Source: Cherax quadricarinatus (Eukaryota; Arthropoda; Malacostraca; Decapoda; Parastacidae). Taken from it: a stretch of DNA of 64,000 nt. Under the pieces are notes generated by a model. That model was not told the origin of the DNA. It saw only the letters and a program-made list of their open reading frames with translations, and did no database searches. The translations under genes and the position numbers were made by a program. This document shows positions 45,590 to 55,638 of the stretch, in pieces. The stretch lies in assembly GCF_038502225.1 (NCBI RefSeq), contig NC_091391.1:3223228-3287227 (forward strand), read 5' to 3'. Within the stretch, counting starts at the first letter, position 1. Each line of letters starts with the position of its first letter.

Positions 45590-45660
45590 GCTGCCTCTGT
45601 ATCTGACTGAAGAAGTCTACTGTGTAGGTGTTACACATGTTACACATGTGTTTTAATTAT
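45590..45660 (+). mobile_element. Truncated hammerhead-like element end
   Basis: CTGAAGAAGTCTACTGTGTAG is followed directly by ACACATGTGT-type sequence: the GAAAC box and the AATAAAGATACC segment are deleted. Confidence 0.45.
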
Positions 45661-45884
45661 TAGCAATATTTGTGTATTATTCCAGTATTTTTTTTTTTTT
45701 TGCTCTTTAGGCTAGTAGGATAAGCCAGTAGGTGACTTGGACTTGCCTAGCATGGGCCAGTGGGCCTGCTGCGGTGGTATAAGCCTTGGTATGTGATGAA
45801 TGGTTCTGAAAACCGACAACCTTGGTAAAAGATACCGACAAGTTGGTTAAAAATACGTAAACAGACACTAGGTGGCCTGGAAGG

Positions 45885-46145
45885 CTCTGGTGGCCTGGTG
45901 GTTAACGCTCTGGCTTCACACGGTGAGGGCCTGGGTTCGATTCCCAGCCAGAGTAGAAACATTGGACGTGTTTCTTTCCACCTGTTGTCTATGTTCCCCA
46001 TCAGTAAAATGGGTACCTGGGTGTTAGTCGACTGGTGTGGGTCGCATCCTGGGACACTGACCTAAGGAGGCCTGGTCACAGACCGGGCCGCGGGGGCGTT
46101 GACCCCCGGAACTCTCTCCAGGTAAACTCCAGGTAAACTCCAGGA
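45885..46145 (+). mobile_element. tRNA-headed SINE with LINE-like tail, second copy
   Basis: Nearly identical to 27478-27735, with a more complete head (CTGGTGGCCTGGTGGTTAAC). It has the same central domain and tail, ending in GGTAAACTCCA repeats. It is the best full-length SINE in the window. Confidence 0.85.
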
Positions 46146-46483
46146 CACAGTAAAGAACGGAGCTCCTCCTTTCTGGTGTTATATTCTTGCGTGTTCTGAT
46201 AAGTTCCTTTCTCGTATGTACGGGTTATCTGTGCATTTTTTCTGGTATTTCTCAACAATCAACCTGTAATTTCCCTAGCTTTGGTGTCGTGTTTGTTGTC
46301 ATCTTCGAACGTCACCTGTTACAATCTTACCTAGATATTTCACCTGGTCCCTCTGCTTGAAAGAAAAAAATATGAACGGGCCTTTCATTCTGTAATGGTT
46401 CTGGAGTTGAATACGATAGAATACAGTCGACAGAAGGATAGAGAGAGCAACCGAGAAAGCTTTGCAACAGTGTTAGGTATCAA

Positions 46484-46570
46484 AATGGTATACAATACCG
46501 ACAGGTTGGTAGGTAAGACACAGGTAACAGTTAGGCAACTCTATTCGGAATAAACTTGCCTAGGTTAGGT
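46484..46570 (-). mobile_element. Terminal fragment of a hammerhead-like element
   Basis: It carries the end sequence GGTATACAATACCGACAGG and GGTAAGACACAGG seen at other left ends, but stops before the core. Confidence 0.45.
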
Positions 46571-46764
46571 AAGGTTCGTCAGGAAACAGGATGCGCATTA
46601 GTTGCTCTAGTGTTCTTTTACAGAGAGAGCTTTAAGTGATGATACTTGGCTCTGTATAGAGCTATCAAAACACCTGACTGCGTCTTTTCTACGTGGCTCT
46701 GAGTTCTATGTCATTATCGAACTGAATCAGATAGAATCTGTTCCCATCGAATATTTTTATCTGA

Positions 46765-46835
46765 CGGACTGGTCAAGGACCGGGCCGCCGGGGGCGCTGA
46801 CCCCCGGAACATCCTACAGGTAGACTCCAGGTAGC
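46765..46835 (+). repeat. LINE/SINE 3' tail fragment
   Basis: CTGGTCAAGGACCGGGCC, CGGGGGCGCTGACCCCCGG and ACTCCAGGTAG match the shared LINE/SINE tail without any upstream part. Confidence 0.6.
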
Positions 46836-46924
46836 TTGAACACTAAATATTACAAAGGTATACAATACCGTCAGGTTGTTAAGTAAGACACAAGTGTAAC
46901 AGTTGGGTAATTTTATTCCGAAAC

Positions 46925-46952
46925 GTTTCGCCTACACAGTAGGCTTCTTCAG
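46925..46952 (-). ncRNA. Hammerhead-ribozyme-like core, left arm
   Basis: Minus strand CTGAAGA, stem GCCTAC/GTAGGC with TGT loop, GAAAC. Confidence 0.45.
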
Positions 46953-47110
46953 TCGAGTACAGAAAAGTTGATAGAAGCAGAAGAGACTTGAAGACGATGT
47001 AATCAGTCCATCACCCTTAAAGGGACTGACCACCTCAAAACTTTAAGGGTGATGGACTGATTACATCGTCTTCAAGTCTCTTCTGCTTCTATCAACTTTT
47101 CTGTACTCGA

Positions 47111-47138
47111 CTGAAGAAGCCTACTGTGTAGGCGAAAC
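47111..47138 (+). ncRNA. Hammerhead-ribozyme-like core, right arm
   Basis: CTGAAGA (47111-47117), stem GCCTAC/GTAGGC, GAAAC (47134-47138), then AATAAAGATACC and CATATGTGTC. Confidence 0.45.
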
Positions 47139-47254
47139 GTTTCGAAATAAAGATACCTAACTGTTACATATGTGTCTCACCTAACATAGCGAATATGTGT
47201 TTAATTGCCTGACCAATAGTTAAGAGTTAAAAAGGTTGGATTTGAGAGGGATGT

Positions 47255-47330
47255 ACCTAGCTTCGCCTACTGAGTGGGCGAAACATTTCTTCAGTAAAGA
47301 TAACACACTGTTTCACACATGTTTTAATCA
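47255..47330 (+). mobile_element. Hammerhead-like element end, decayed
   Basis: The stem GCCTAC/GTGGGC pairs fully with one G-U, followed by GAAACATTTC and AGTAAAGATAACAC. The first box is lost. Confidence 0.45.
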
Positions 47331-47399
47331 CCTACTTAACATAGGCTTGCTACATTTCCTCTGTAATACATTCTTCTAGTGAACCCCGACTCTGACTGT

Positions 47400-48105
47400 T
47401 ACTTTAGCTTCCCATCGTTCCAGATTATGGAGCTGAACTCTTCTCCAGGCTGAGGGACTGACCACCTTGTTCCAGACCATGGAGCTGAACTCTTCTCCAG
47501 GCTGAGGGACTGACCACCTTGTTCCAGACCATGGAGCTGAACTCTTCTCCAGGCTGAGGGACTGACCACCTTGTTCCAGACCATGGAGCTGAACTCTTCT
47601 CCAGGCTGAGGGACTGACCACCTTGTTCCAGACCATGGAGCTGAACTCTTCTCCAGCCTGAGGGACTGACCACCTTGTTCCAGACCATGAAGCTGAACTC
47701 TTCTCCAGGCTGAGGGACTGACCACCTTGTTCCAGACCATGGAGCTGAACTCTTCTCCAGGCTGAGGGACTGACCACCTTGTTCCAGACCATGGAGCTGA
47801 ACTCTTCTCCAGGCTGAGGAACTGACCACCTTGTTCCAGACCATGGAGCTGAACTCTTCTCCAGGCTGAGGGACTGACCACCTTGTTCCAGACCATGGTG
47901 CTGAACTCTTCTCCAGGCTGAGGGACTGACCACCTTGTTCCAGACCATGGAGCTGAACTCTTCTCCAGGCTGAGGGACTGACCACCTAAACACCACATCT
48001 TCAAGGATGATAGACTGATCACAACGTTTTCACATCTCCACTGCTTCTGCTAACTCTTCTGTACTCGACTTGCAGAAGCCTACTGTGTTCACAACGTTTC
48101 TACCT
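47400..48105 (+). mobile_element. Hammerhead-like element with internally expanded centre
   Basis: The right part (47980-48105) is a standard element arm with CTTCTGCTAACTCTTCTGTA, a decayed core and CAACGTTTC. Its centre has been expanded into the 52-bp array. The unexpanded arrangement is seen at 51940-52000. Confidence 0.6.
47422..47990. repeat. 52-bp minisatellite inside a mobile element
   Basis: Eleven units with CTCTTCTCCAGGCTGAGG, GACTGACCACC and CCAGACCATGGAGCTGAA. The unit matches the centre of the palindromic element at 51945-51995 (CTCCATGGTCTAGAG and CTCTTCTCCAGGCTGAGGG). Minus-strand frames of about 200 codons are by-products. Confidence 0.93.
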
Positions 48106-48114
48106 ATCTGTAGT

Positions 48115-48325
48115 CTACCTGGAGGGTATTCCGGGGATCAACGCCCCCGTGGCCCGGTTCATGATCAGGCCTCCTGGTGGATCAGGACCTGATCAACGAG
48201 ACTGTTACTGCTGGCCTCACGTAGTCCAACATGCGAACCACAGCCCGGCTGAAATGGCACTGAGTTTAGGTATCTGTCCAGCTCCCTCTTGAAGACGCCG
48301 GTCTTAGTCTGACCATGACCCGCCG
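48115..48325 (-). pseudogene. C-terminal tail of the Jockey/CR1-like LINE
   Basis: The minus strand reads FKRELDRYLNSVPFQPGCGS and GLREASSNSLVDQVLIHQEA before a stop, then the tail shared with the SINEs (GGCCACGGGGGCGTTGATCC). It is the cleanest copy of this tail in the window, with an open frame through the C-terminus. Upstream reverse transcriptase is absent. Confidence 0.75.
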
Positions 48326-48335
48326 TTGGAGCTTG

Positions 48336-49312
48336 TAGGAGTAATAGTTCTGAGGTAGTCAGTCCCTTAACCTTGAAGCAGTAGTTCTGAGGTAGTCAGT
48401 CCCTTAACCTTGAAGCAGTAGTTCTGAGGTAGTCAGTCCCTTAATCTTAAAGCAGCAGTTTTAAGGTAGTCAGTCCCTTAACCTTAAAGCAGTAGTTTTA
48501 AGGTAGTCAGTCCCTTAACCTTAAAGCAGTAGTTCTTAGGTAGTCAGTCCCTTAATCTTGAAGCAGCAGTTTTAAGGTAGTCAGTCCCTTAACCTTGAAG
48601 CAGCAGTTTTAAGGTAGTCAGTCCCTTAACCTTAAAGCAGTAGTTCTTAGGTAGTCAGTCCCTTAACCTTGAAGCAGTAGTTTTAAGGTAGTCAGTCCCT
48701 TAACCTTAAAGCAGTAGTTCTGAGGTAGTCAGTCCCTTAACCTTGAAGCAGCAGTTTTAAGGTAGTCAGTCCCTTAACCTTAAAGCAGTAGTTCTGAGGT
48801 AGTCAGTCCCTTAACCTTAAAGCAGTAGTTCTGAGGTAGTCAGTCCCTTAACCTTAAAGCAGTAGTTCTGAGGTAGTCAGTCCCTTAACCTTGAAGCAGT
48901 AGTTCTGAGGTGGTCAGTCCCTTAACCTTGAAGCAGTAGTTCTGAGGTAGTCAGTCCCTTAACCTTAAAGCAGTAGTTCTGAGGTAGTCAGTCCCTTAAC
49001 CTTAAAGCAGTAGTTCTGAGGTAGTCAGTCCCTTAACCTTAAAGCAGTAGTTCTGAGGTAGTCAGTCCCTTAACCTTAAAGCAGTAGTTCTGAGGTAGTC
49101 AGTCCCTTAACCTTAAAGCAGTAGTTCTGAGGTAGTCAGTCCCTTAACCTTAAAGCAGTAGTTCTGAGGTAGTCAGTCCCTTAACCTTAAAGCAGTAGTT
49201 CTGAGGTAGTCAGTCCCTTAACCTTAAAGCAGTAGTTCTGAGGTAGTCAGTCCCTTAACCTTAAAGCAGTAGTTCTGAGGTAGTCAGTCCCTTAACCTTG
49301 AAGCAGCAGGTT
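48336..49312. repeat. 37-bp minisatellite from element body
   Basis: About 26 units with GAGGTAGTCAGTCCCTTAAC and CTTAAAGCAGTAGTTCT. GGTAGTCAGTCCCTTAACCT is the antisense of the hammerhead-like element body (GGTAATCAGTCCCTCAACCT at 12170-12189). Left units carry TTTTAAGG variants; the right half is homogeneous. Confidence 0.93.
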
Positions 49313-49450
49313 CAAGGTTGTTATCAGATGTGAAATATACACATACAAGTGTTGACTGTCACAACGTTGCAACGTTTGGCCAAAACGTTAAGTTTATTTA
49401 GGTACAGACACACGTAAGTACAGCTATATGTTGACTACAACTATCATACA
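49313..49450. other. Spacer with a small AACGTT palindrome
   Basis: Near 49367-49390 it reads CAACGTTTGGCCAAAACGTT, an almost perfect inverted repeat. No gene is seen. Confidence 0.45.
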
Positions 49451-49451
49451 T

Positions 49452-50818
49452 ACGAGGACCTGCCTCGTATATAAGGACCTGCCTCGTATATAAGGACCTG
49501 CCTCGTATATAAGGACCTGCCTCGTATATAAGGACCTACCTCGTATATAAGGACCTGCCTCGTATATAAGGCCCTGCCTCGTATATAAGGACCTACCTCG
49601 TATATAAGGACCTGCCTCGTATATAAGGACCTGCCTTGTATATAAGGACCTGCCTCGTATATAAGGACCTGCCTCGTATATAAGGACCTGCCTCGTATAT
49701 AAGGACCTGCCTCGTATATAAGGACCTGCCTCGTATATAAGAACCTGCCTCGTATATAAGGACCTGCCTCGTATATAAGGACCTGCCTCGTATATAAGGC
49801 CCTGCCTCGTATATAAGGACCTACCTCGTATATAAGGACCTACCTCGTATATAAGGACCTGCCTCGTATATAAGGCCCTGCCTCGTATATAAGGACCTGC
49901 CTCGTATATAAGGACCTGCCTCGTATATAAGGACCTGCCTCGTATATAAGGCCCTCCCTCGTATATAATTACCTGCCTCGTATATAAGGACCTACCTCCT
50001 ATATAAGGACCTGCCTCGTATATAAGGCCCTGCCTCGTATATAAGGACCTGCCTCGTATATAAGGACCTGCCTCGTATATAAGGCCCTGCCTCGTATATA
50101 AGGACCTGCCTCGTATATAAGGACCTGCCTCGTATATAAGGACCTGCCTCGTATATAAGGCCCTGCCTCGTATATAAGGACCTGCCTCGTATATAAGGAC
50201 CTGCCTCGTATATAAGGACCTGCCTCGTATATAAGGACCTGCCTCGTATATAAGGACCTGCCTCGTATATAAGGACCTGCCTCGTATATAAGGCCCTGCC
50301 TCGTATATAAGGACCTACCTCGTATATAAGGCCCTGCCTCGTATATAAGGACCTGCCTCGTATATAAGGACCTGCCTCGTATATAAGGACCTACCTCGTA
50401 TATAAGGACCTGCCTCGTATATAAGGCCCTGCCTCGTATATAAGGACCTACCTCGTATATAAGGACCTGCCTCGTATATAAGGCTCTGCCTCGTATATAA
50501 GGACCTGCCTCGTATATAAGGACCTGCCTTGTATATAAGGACCTGCCTCGTATATAAGGCCCTGCCTCGTAAATAAGGACCTGCCTCGTATATAAGGCCC
50601 TGCCTCGTATATAAGGACCTGCCTCGTATATAAGGACCTGCCTCGTATATAAGGACCTGCCTCGTATATAAGGACCTGCCTCGTATATAAGGACCTACCT
50701 CGTATATAAGGACCTGCCTCGTATATAAGGACCTGCCTCGTATATAAGGCCCTGCCTCGTATATAAGGACCTGCCTCGTATATAAGGACCTGCCTCGTAT
50801 ATAAGGACCTGCCTCGTA
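49452..50818. repeat. 19-bp minisatellite of TATA-box-like units
   Basis: About 72 units of GGACCTGCCTCGTATATAA, each containing TATATAAG. Variants read GGCCCTGCC or GACCTACC. The last unit runs into GCCTCGTATGGGCCAGTAGG, the end of a dispersed repeat also seen at 24940 and 45740, which suggests where the array started. Confidence 0.95.
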
Positions 50819-51060
50819 TGGGCCAGTAGGCCTTCTGCAGTGTTCCTACATTCTTATGATATTGTGTATCAAAGGTATACAATACCGACAAAATTAAAAT
50901 TAGACACATGTGAAACATCTGGGTATCTTTATTGTAGACGTTTCGCCATCCAGTGACTTGATCAGTACTAAGTCACCGTAATGGTGACGATTCTTCACGG
51001 TCACGGTGATCCTCACATCACCTCCAAGGCTGAGGGACTGATTACCTCATCTTTTTGTAT
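50819..51060 (-). mobile_element. Hammerhead-like element fragment after dispersed repeat end
   Basis: The end of the GGGCCAGTAGGCC repeat (50819-50855) is followed by the element terminus GGTATACAATACCGACA (50872-50888), a core on the minus strand and the body GGCTGAGGGACTGATTACC. Confidence 0.55.
50940..50965 (-). ncRNA. Hammerhead-like core, CTGATCA variant
   Basis: Minus strand CTGATCA, imperfect stem GTCAC/ATGGC, GAAACG. The essential G of the first box is C here, so no activity is expected. Confidence 0.3.
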
Positions 51061-51378
51061 ATAGTTCTGTCTTCGATTCATGTCTTTGAATTTCTATTAA
51101 TAAAGCCACTGGTTGACCGAGCCTGGCCCATGGCCGGGCTAAGAGACAAATGAAACTCTCAAAACTCTTCAAAGGTACATCAAAGGTATACCCAGACGTT
51201 TCTAATCTACATAATAATGTATAAGTTATCTAGGATAACCTAAAAAGGAATAGAAAACGACTTAATTCCACTAGAGTCCCCTTGGGATCCTTCAGTTAAA
51301 TAGAGAGCAGCAGCAAGTTGGACTGACCACATGTTTACCTCGTTACTACTCCTGCTATCTCCTTGTCTATTTTCCTCT
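51061..51378. other. Single-copy spacer
   Basis: It includes GCCTGGCCCATGGCCGGGC near 51122, an element-tail-like palindrome. No gene is recognised. Confidence 0.35.
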
Positions 51379-51379
51379 G

Positions 51380-51480
51380 TACCTGACTAAAAACCCCACC
51401 ATATAGGCGAAACGTCTCAACAATGAAGATACCCCACCTGTTGCATGTCTCGTTCAAAACTATCTCTCGGTATTATATAC
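51380..51480 (+). mobile_element. Decayed hammerhead-like element end
   Basis: GACTAAAAACCCC, then ATAGGCGAAACGTCTC, AACAATGAAGATACCCC and GTTGCATGTCTCG. The stem is broken. Confidence 0.45.
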
Positions 51481-51578
51481 CATTCTTGTACTACTACTAC
51501 TACTACTACGACTACCATCACCTCTTCCTGCCTATTCATAGCCGTCCTACTCCACCTCTGGTTAGTGTGACTTTGTCA

Positions 51579-51606
51579 ATGATCCAAGTCGGACCGAAAC
51601 GTCGTC
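51579..51606 (+). ncRNA. Second-type stem module ending in GAAACGTCGTC
   Basis: TCAATGATCC, AAGTC and GGACC form a short stem-loop directly followed by GAAAC (51596-51600) and GTCGTC. The layout (TGAT, stem, GAAAC, GUC) resembles a hammerhead core, but the first box is imperfect. Confidence 0.3.
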
Positions 51607-51784
51607 GTAAGCTTCTCTCTTTTATGTGCGGGTTATCTGTGTATCTCTCTAAGTAGGGTGGTGTGTGGAGGCTGTCTGGCTGATACGGGAGTTGACGATA
51701 GAATCTATCGCGTAACAATTATCGTATCTTAAGTGTTTATTTATGCTGACCTCTAGGAACTGTGTCGTCCATAAGAGAAACATC

Positions 51785-52130
51785 TAACTTGTTGATTAAG
51801 AGACATGTAAAACGTTCACCTACACAGTAGGTTACTTCAGTCATATTCAAAGGGAGCAGTAGTAATGGAATAGAGATGATGCAATCAGTCTATCAGCCTT
51901 GGAGAAAAAATTATGTGGTCAGTCCCTCAGCCTCGGGAAGAGTTTTGCTCCATGGTCTAGAGTAAACTCTTCTCCAGGCTGAGGGACTGACCACCTCAAA
52001 ACTACGTCTTCAAGGGTGATGGACTGATGACATCGTCTTCACATCTCTATTGCTTCTGCTAACTCCTCCGTACTCGACTGAAGAAGTCTTCTGTGTAGGC
52101 GAAACGCTTCGGAATTATTGTACAGCATCG
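51785..52130. mobile_element. Older palindromic hammerhead-like element
   Basis: Diverged head-to-head arms: the left arm has a core of ACCTAC/GTAGGT type (51815-51840, minus) and the right arm a core at 52078-52105. The centre near 51945-51970 carries CTCCATGGTCTAGAG, the source motif of the 52-bp array at 47422-47990. No target-site duplication is visible, as expected for an old copy. Confidence 0.65.
52078..52105 (+). ncRNA. Diverged hammerhead-like core
   Basis: CTGAAGA, imperfect stem GTCTTC/GTAGGC, GAAACG. The stem has accumulated uncompensated changes. Confidence 0.3.
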
Positions 52131-52289
52131 TCATAGTCAGGACAAGTTTTTCCTGACTCGGGTCTTAACCATTTGATGACTCGCAGTTGGAGCTTCTGGT
52201 CATCTGACCGAAGCCTTCCACTGGCTTACCCCTCCACCCCTTTAAAACTGAAAGTTATAATACAGTCTACAGGCAGGGACATTGCAGTA

Positions 52290-52500
52290 TACTACGGGTC
52301 CTTCAAGGCAGCCAGACTACAGATCACGAAGACAGAGAAACTTCCTTCTCAGTATAAATTCAATTAATCTGAACTACTGGGGATGCTTGACGTTCCTTGA
52401 CTTGTATTCCTTGCATCATAGGCGAGAGAGATATATCATAATTTACACCTGGAAAATTGTAGAGGGATTGGCCCCTAATATGCCCACATAAATAACTCCT
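52290..52500 (+). pseudogene. LINE reverse-transcriptase C-terminal fragment
   Basis: It reads ITKTEKLPSQYKFN, then after a frameshift LDLYSLHHRRERYIIIYTWK and IVEGLAPN before a stop. The same LYSL-x-x-RRE-x-Y-x-IIY block is present at 25990-26070, so the two belong to one LINE family. Confidence 0.7.
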
Positions 52501-52539
52501 TCTGACAGGCGATATAAAATATTTTCGGTGAAAAGCAGG

Positions 52540-52790
52540 GGTGTCATAATGACGGCTTTGAGGGGACCTGAGCTAGAGCTCGTCACTCTGCCGGGAGATT
52601 CATCTGTAAAAACTTGCATTTGTGGTCACAGTGGTGGCCCATGCTAGCCTTCCTATTGTGTATAGATATACCTAGTTGAATTAATTTTGTTGTAGGGAGC
52701 TGGTCCAGTGGCTAACACGTCGGTCTGCAGTTTTACGAATTAGACGCCGCGAGTTCAATCCCCGGCCGTACCGTGGTCTGAGAATACAGT
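52540..52790 (+). mobile_element. Single-copy tRNA-like SINE, relative of the inverted dimer
   Basis: It contains GGGGACCTGAGCTAGAG, GTAAAAACTTGCATTTGTGG and a tRNA-like head (TGGTCCAGTGG at about 52700; AGTTCAATCCCC at about 52757), in the order of the right half of 26894-27336. No left arm is present. Confidence 0.65.
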
Positions 52791-52834
52791 AAGTGTAAGG
52801 AGCCCAAGACTTTTTAAGTCTTTCGTCTTACAAA

Positions 52835-52980
52835 ACGGGGATTACCAACAACCAGGGTGTCTTTAAGAGGGAACTGAACACGTTCCACAAGTCGGTCTCT
52901 GACCAGCCGGTCAGAGGACACCAACAGCCTGGTCGATCAGGCCAGCACCTGAAAAGGAGCGTGGGGAGGGGGGAGATTCC
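52835..52980 (+). pseudogene. Possible LINE C-terminal tail
   Basis: An open frame reads [20 protein letters not shown], resembling FKRELDRYLNSV of the tail at 48115-48325. It continues to the edge of the 12-bp array. Short, so moderately uncertain. Confidence 0.45.
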
Positions 52981-53015
52981 CGGTGACACCCACCAAGACA
53001 CCCACACACTCCGCC

Positions 53016-55638
53016 CATTACCACACCCATTACTATACCCATTACCACATCCATTACCACACCCATTACCATATCCATTACCACACCCATTACCACACCC
53101 ATCACCACACCCATTACCACACCCATTACCACACCCATTACCACACCCATTACCACACCCATCACCACAGCCATTACCACACCCATCACCACACCCATTA
53201 CCACACCCATTACCACACCCATTACCACACCCATTACCACATCCATCACTACACCCATTACCACACCCATTACCACACCCATTACCACACCCATTACCAC
53301 ACCCATCACCACACCCATCACCACACCCATCACCACACCCATCACCACACCCATTACCACACCCATTACCACACCCATCACCATACCCATTACCACACCC
53401 ATTACCACACCCATCACCACACCCATTACCACACCCATTACCACACCCATTACCACACCCATCACCACACCCATTACCACACCCATCACCACACCCATTA
53501 CCACACCCATTACCACACCCATTACCACACCCATTACCACATCCATCACCACACCCATCACCACACCCATTACCACACCCATTACCACACCCATTACCAC
53601 ACCCATTACCACACCCATCACCACACCCATCACCACACCCATCACCACACCAATCACCACACCCATCACCACACCCATCACCACACCCATTACCACACCC
53701 ATTACCACACCCATTACCACACCCATTACCACACCCATCACCACACCCATCACCACACCAATCACCACACCCATCACCACACCCATTACCACACCCATTA
53801 CCACACCCATTACCACATCCATCACCACACCCATTACCACAACCATTACCACACCCATTACCACACCAATCACCACACCCATCACCACACCCATCACCAC
53901 ACCCATTACCACACAAATTACCATACCCATTACCACACCCATTACCACACCCATCACCACACCCATCACCACACCAATCACCACACCCATCACCACACCC
54001 ATTACCACACCCATTACCACACCCATTACCACACCCATTACCACACCCATCACCACACCCATTACCACACCCATTACCACACCCATTACCACACCCATTA
54101 AAACACCCATTACCACATCCATCACCACACCCATCACCACACCCATCACACCCATTACCACACCCATTACCACACCCATTACCACACGCATCACCACACC
54201 CATTACCACACCCATCACCACACCCATTACCACACCCATCACCACACCCATCACCACACCCATCACCACACCCATTACCACACCCATCACCACACCCATC
54301 ACCACACCAATCACCACACCAATCACCACACCCATCACCACACACATTACCACACCCATTACCACACCCATCACCACACCAATCACCACACCAATCACCA
54401 CACCCATCACCACACCCATTACCACACCCATCACCACACCCATCACCACACCAATCACCACACCAATCACCACACCAATCACCACACCCATTACCACACC
54501 CATTACCACACCCATTACCACACCCATTACCACACCCATCACCACACCCATTACCACACCCATTACCACACCCATTACCACACCCATTACCACACCCATT
54601 ACCACACCCATCACCACACCCATTACGACACCCATCACCAAACCCATCACCACACCCATCACCACACCCATCACCACACCCATTACCACACCCATCACCA
54701 CACCCATTACCACACCCATTACCACACCCATCACCACACCCATCACCACACCCATCACCACACCCATTACCACACCCATCACCACACCAATCACCACACC
54801 AATCACCACACCCATCACCACACCCATTACCACACCCATTACCACACCCATCACCACACCCATCACCACACCAATCACCCCACCAATCACCACACCCATC
54901 ACCACACCCATTACCACACCCATTACCACACCCATTACCACACCCATCACCACACCCATCACCACACCCATCACCACACCCATCACCACACCCATCACCA
55001 CACCCATCACCACACCCATCACCACACCCATCACCACACCAATCACCACACCCATCACCACACCCATCACCACACCCATCACCACACCCATCACCACACC
55101 CATCACCACACCCATTACCACACCCATCACCACACCCATCACCACACCCATCACCACACCCATCACCGCACCCATCACCACACCCATCACCACACCCATC
55201 ACCACACCCATCACCACACCCATTACCACACCCATTACCACACCCATCACCACACCCATCACCACACCCATCACCACACCCATCACCGCACCCATCACCA
55301 CACCCATTACCACACCCATCACCACACCCATCACCACACCCATCACCACACCCATCACCACACCCATCACCAAACCCATCACCACACCCATCACCACACC
55401 CATCACCACACCCATCACCACACCCATCACCAAACCCATCACCACACCCATCACCACACCCATCACCACACCCATCACCACACCCATCACCACACCCATC
55501 ACCACACCCATCACCACACCCATCACCACACCCATCACCACACCCATCACCACACCCATCACCACACCCATCACCACACCCATCACCACACCCATCACCA
55601 CACCCATCACCACACCCATCACCACACCCATCACCACA
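53016..55638. repeat. Minisatellite, 12-bp unit
   Basis: About 219 units of CCCATTACCACA or CCCATCACCACA. CATTACC dominates on the left and CATCACC on the right; the last roughly 320 bp have almost no variation. A multiple of three with no stops, so frames of 500-900 codons are by-products on both strands. Confidence 0.95.

Larger units (their letters stand above)
46862..47182. mobile_element. Palindromic element with two hammerhead-like ends
   Basis: Left arm about 46884-47021 and right arm about 47040-47182 are reverse complements around an 18-bp centre (GGACTGACCACCTCAAAA). Both carry the GCCTAC/GTAGGC core. The left end extends into GGTATACAATACCGTCAGG. No clean target-site duplication was found, so the ends may have been modified. 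The right arm is nearly identical to positions 1-80. Confidence 0.75.

Noticed and set aside
46884..47182. Classic MITE or DNA transposon with terminal inverted repeats
   Set aside because: The inverted arms are nearly the whole element, the related copy at 12022-12370 has a 15-bp target duplication, and single-arm copies are common. This suits retroelement dimers better than cut-and-paste transposons.
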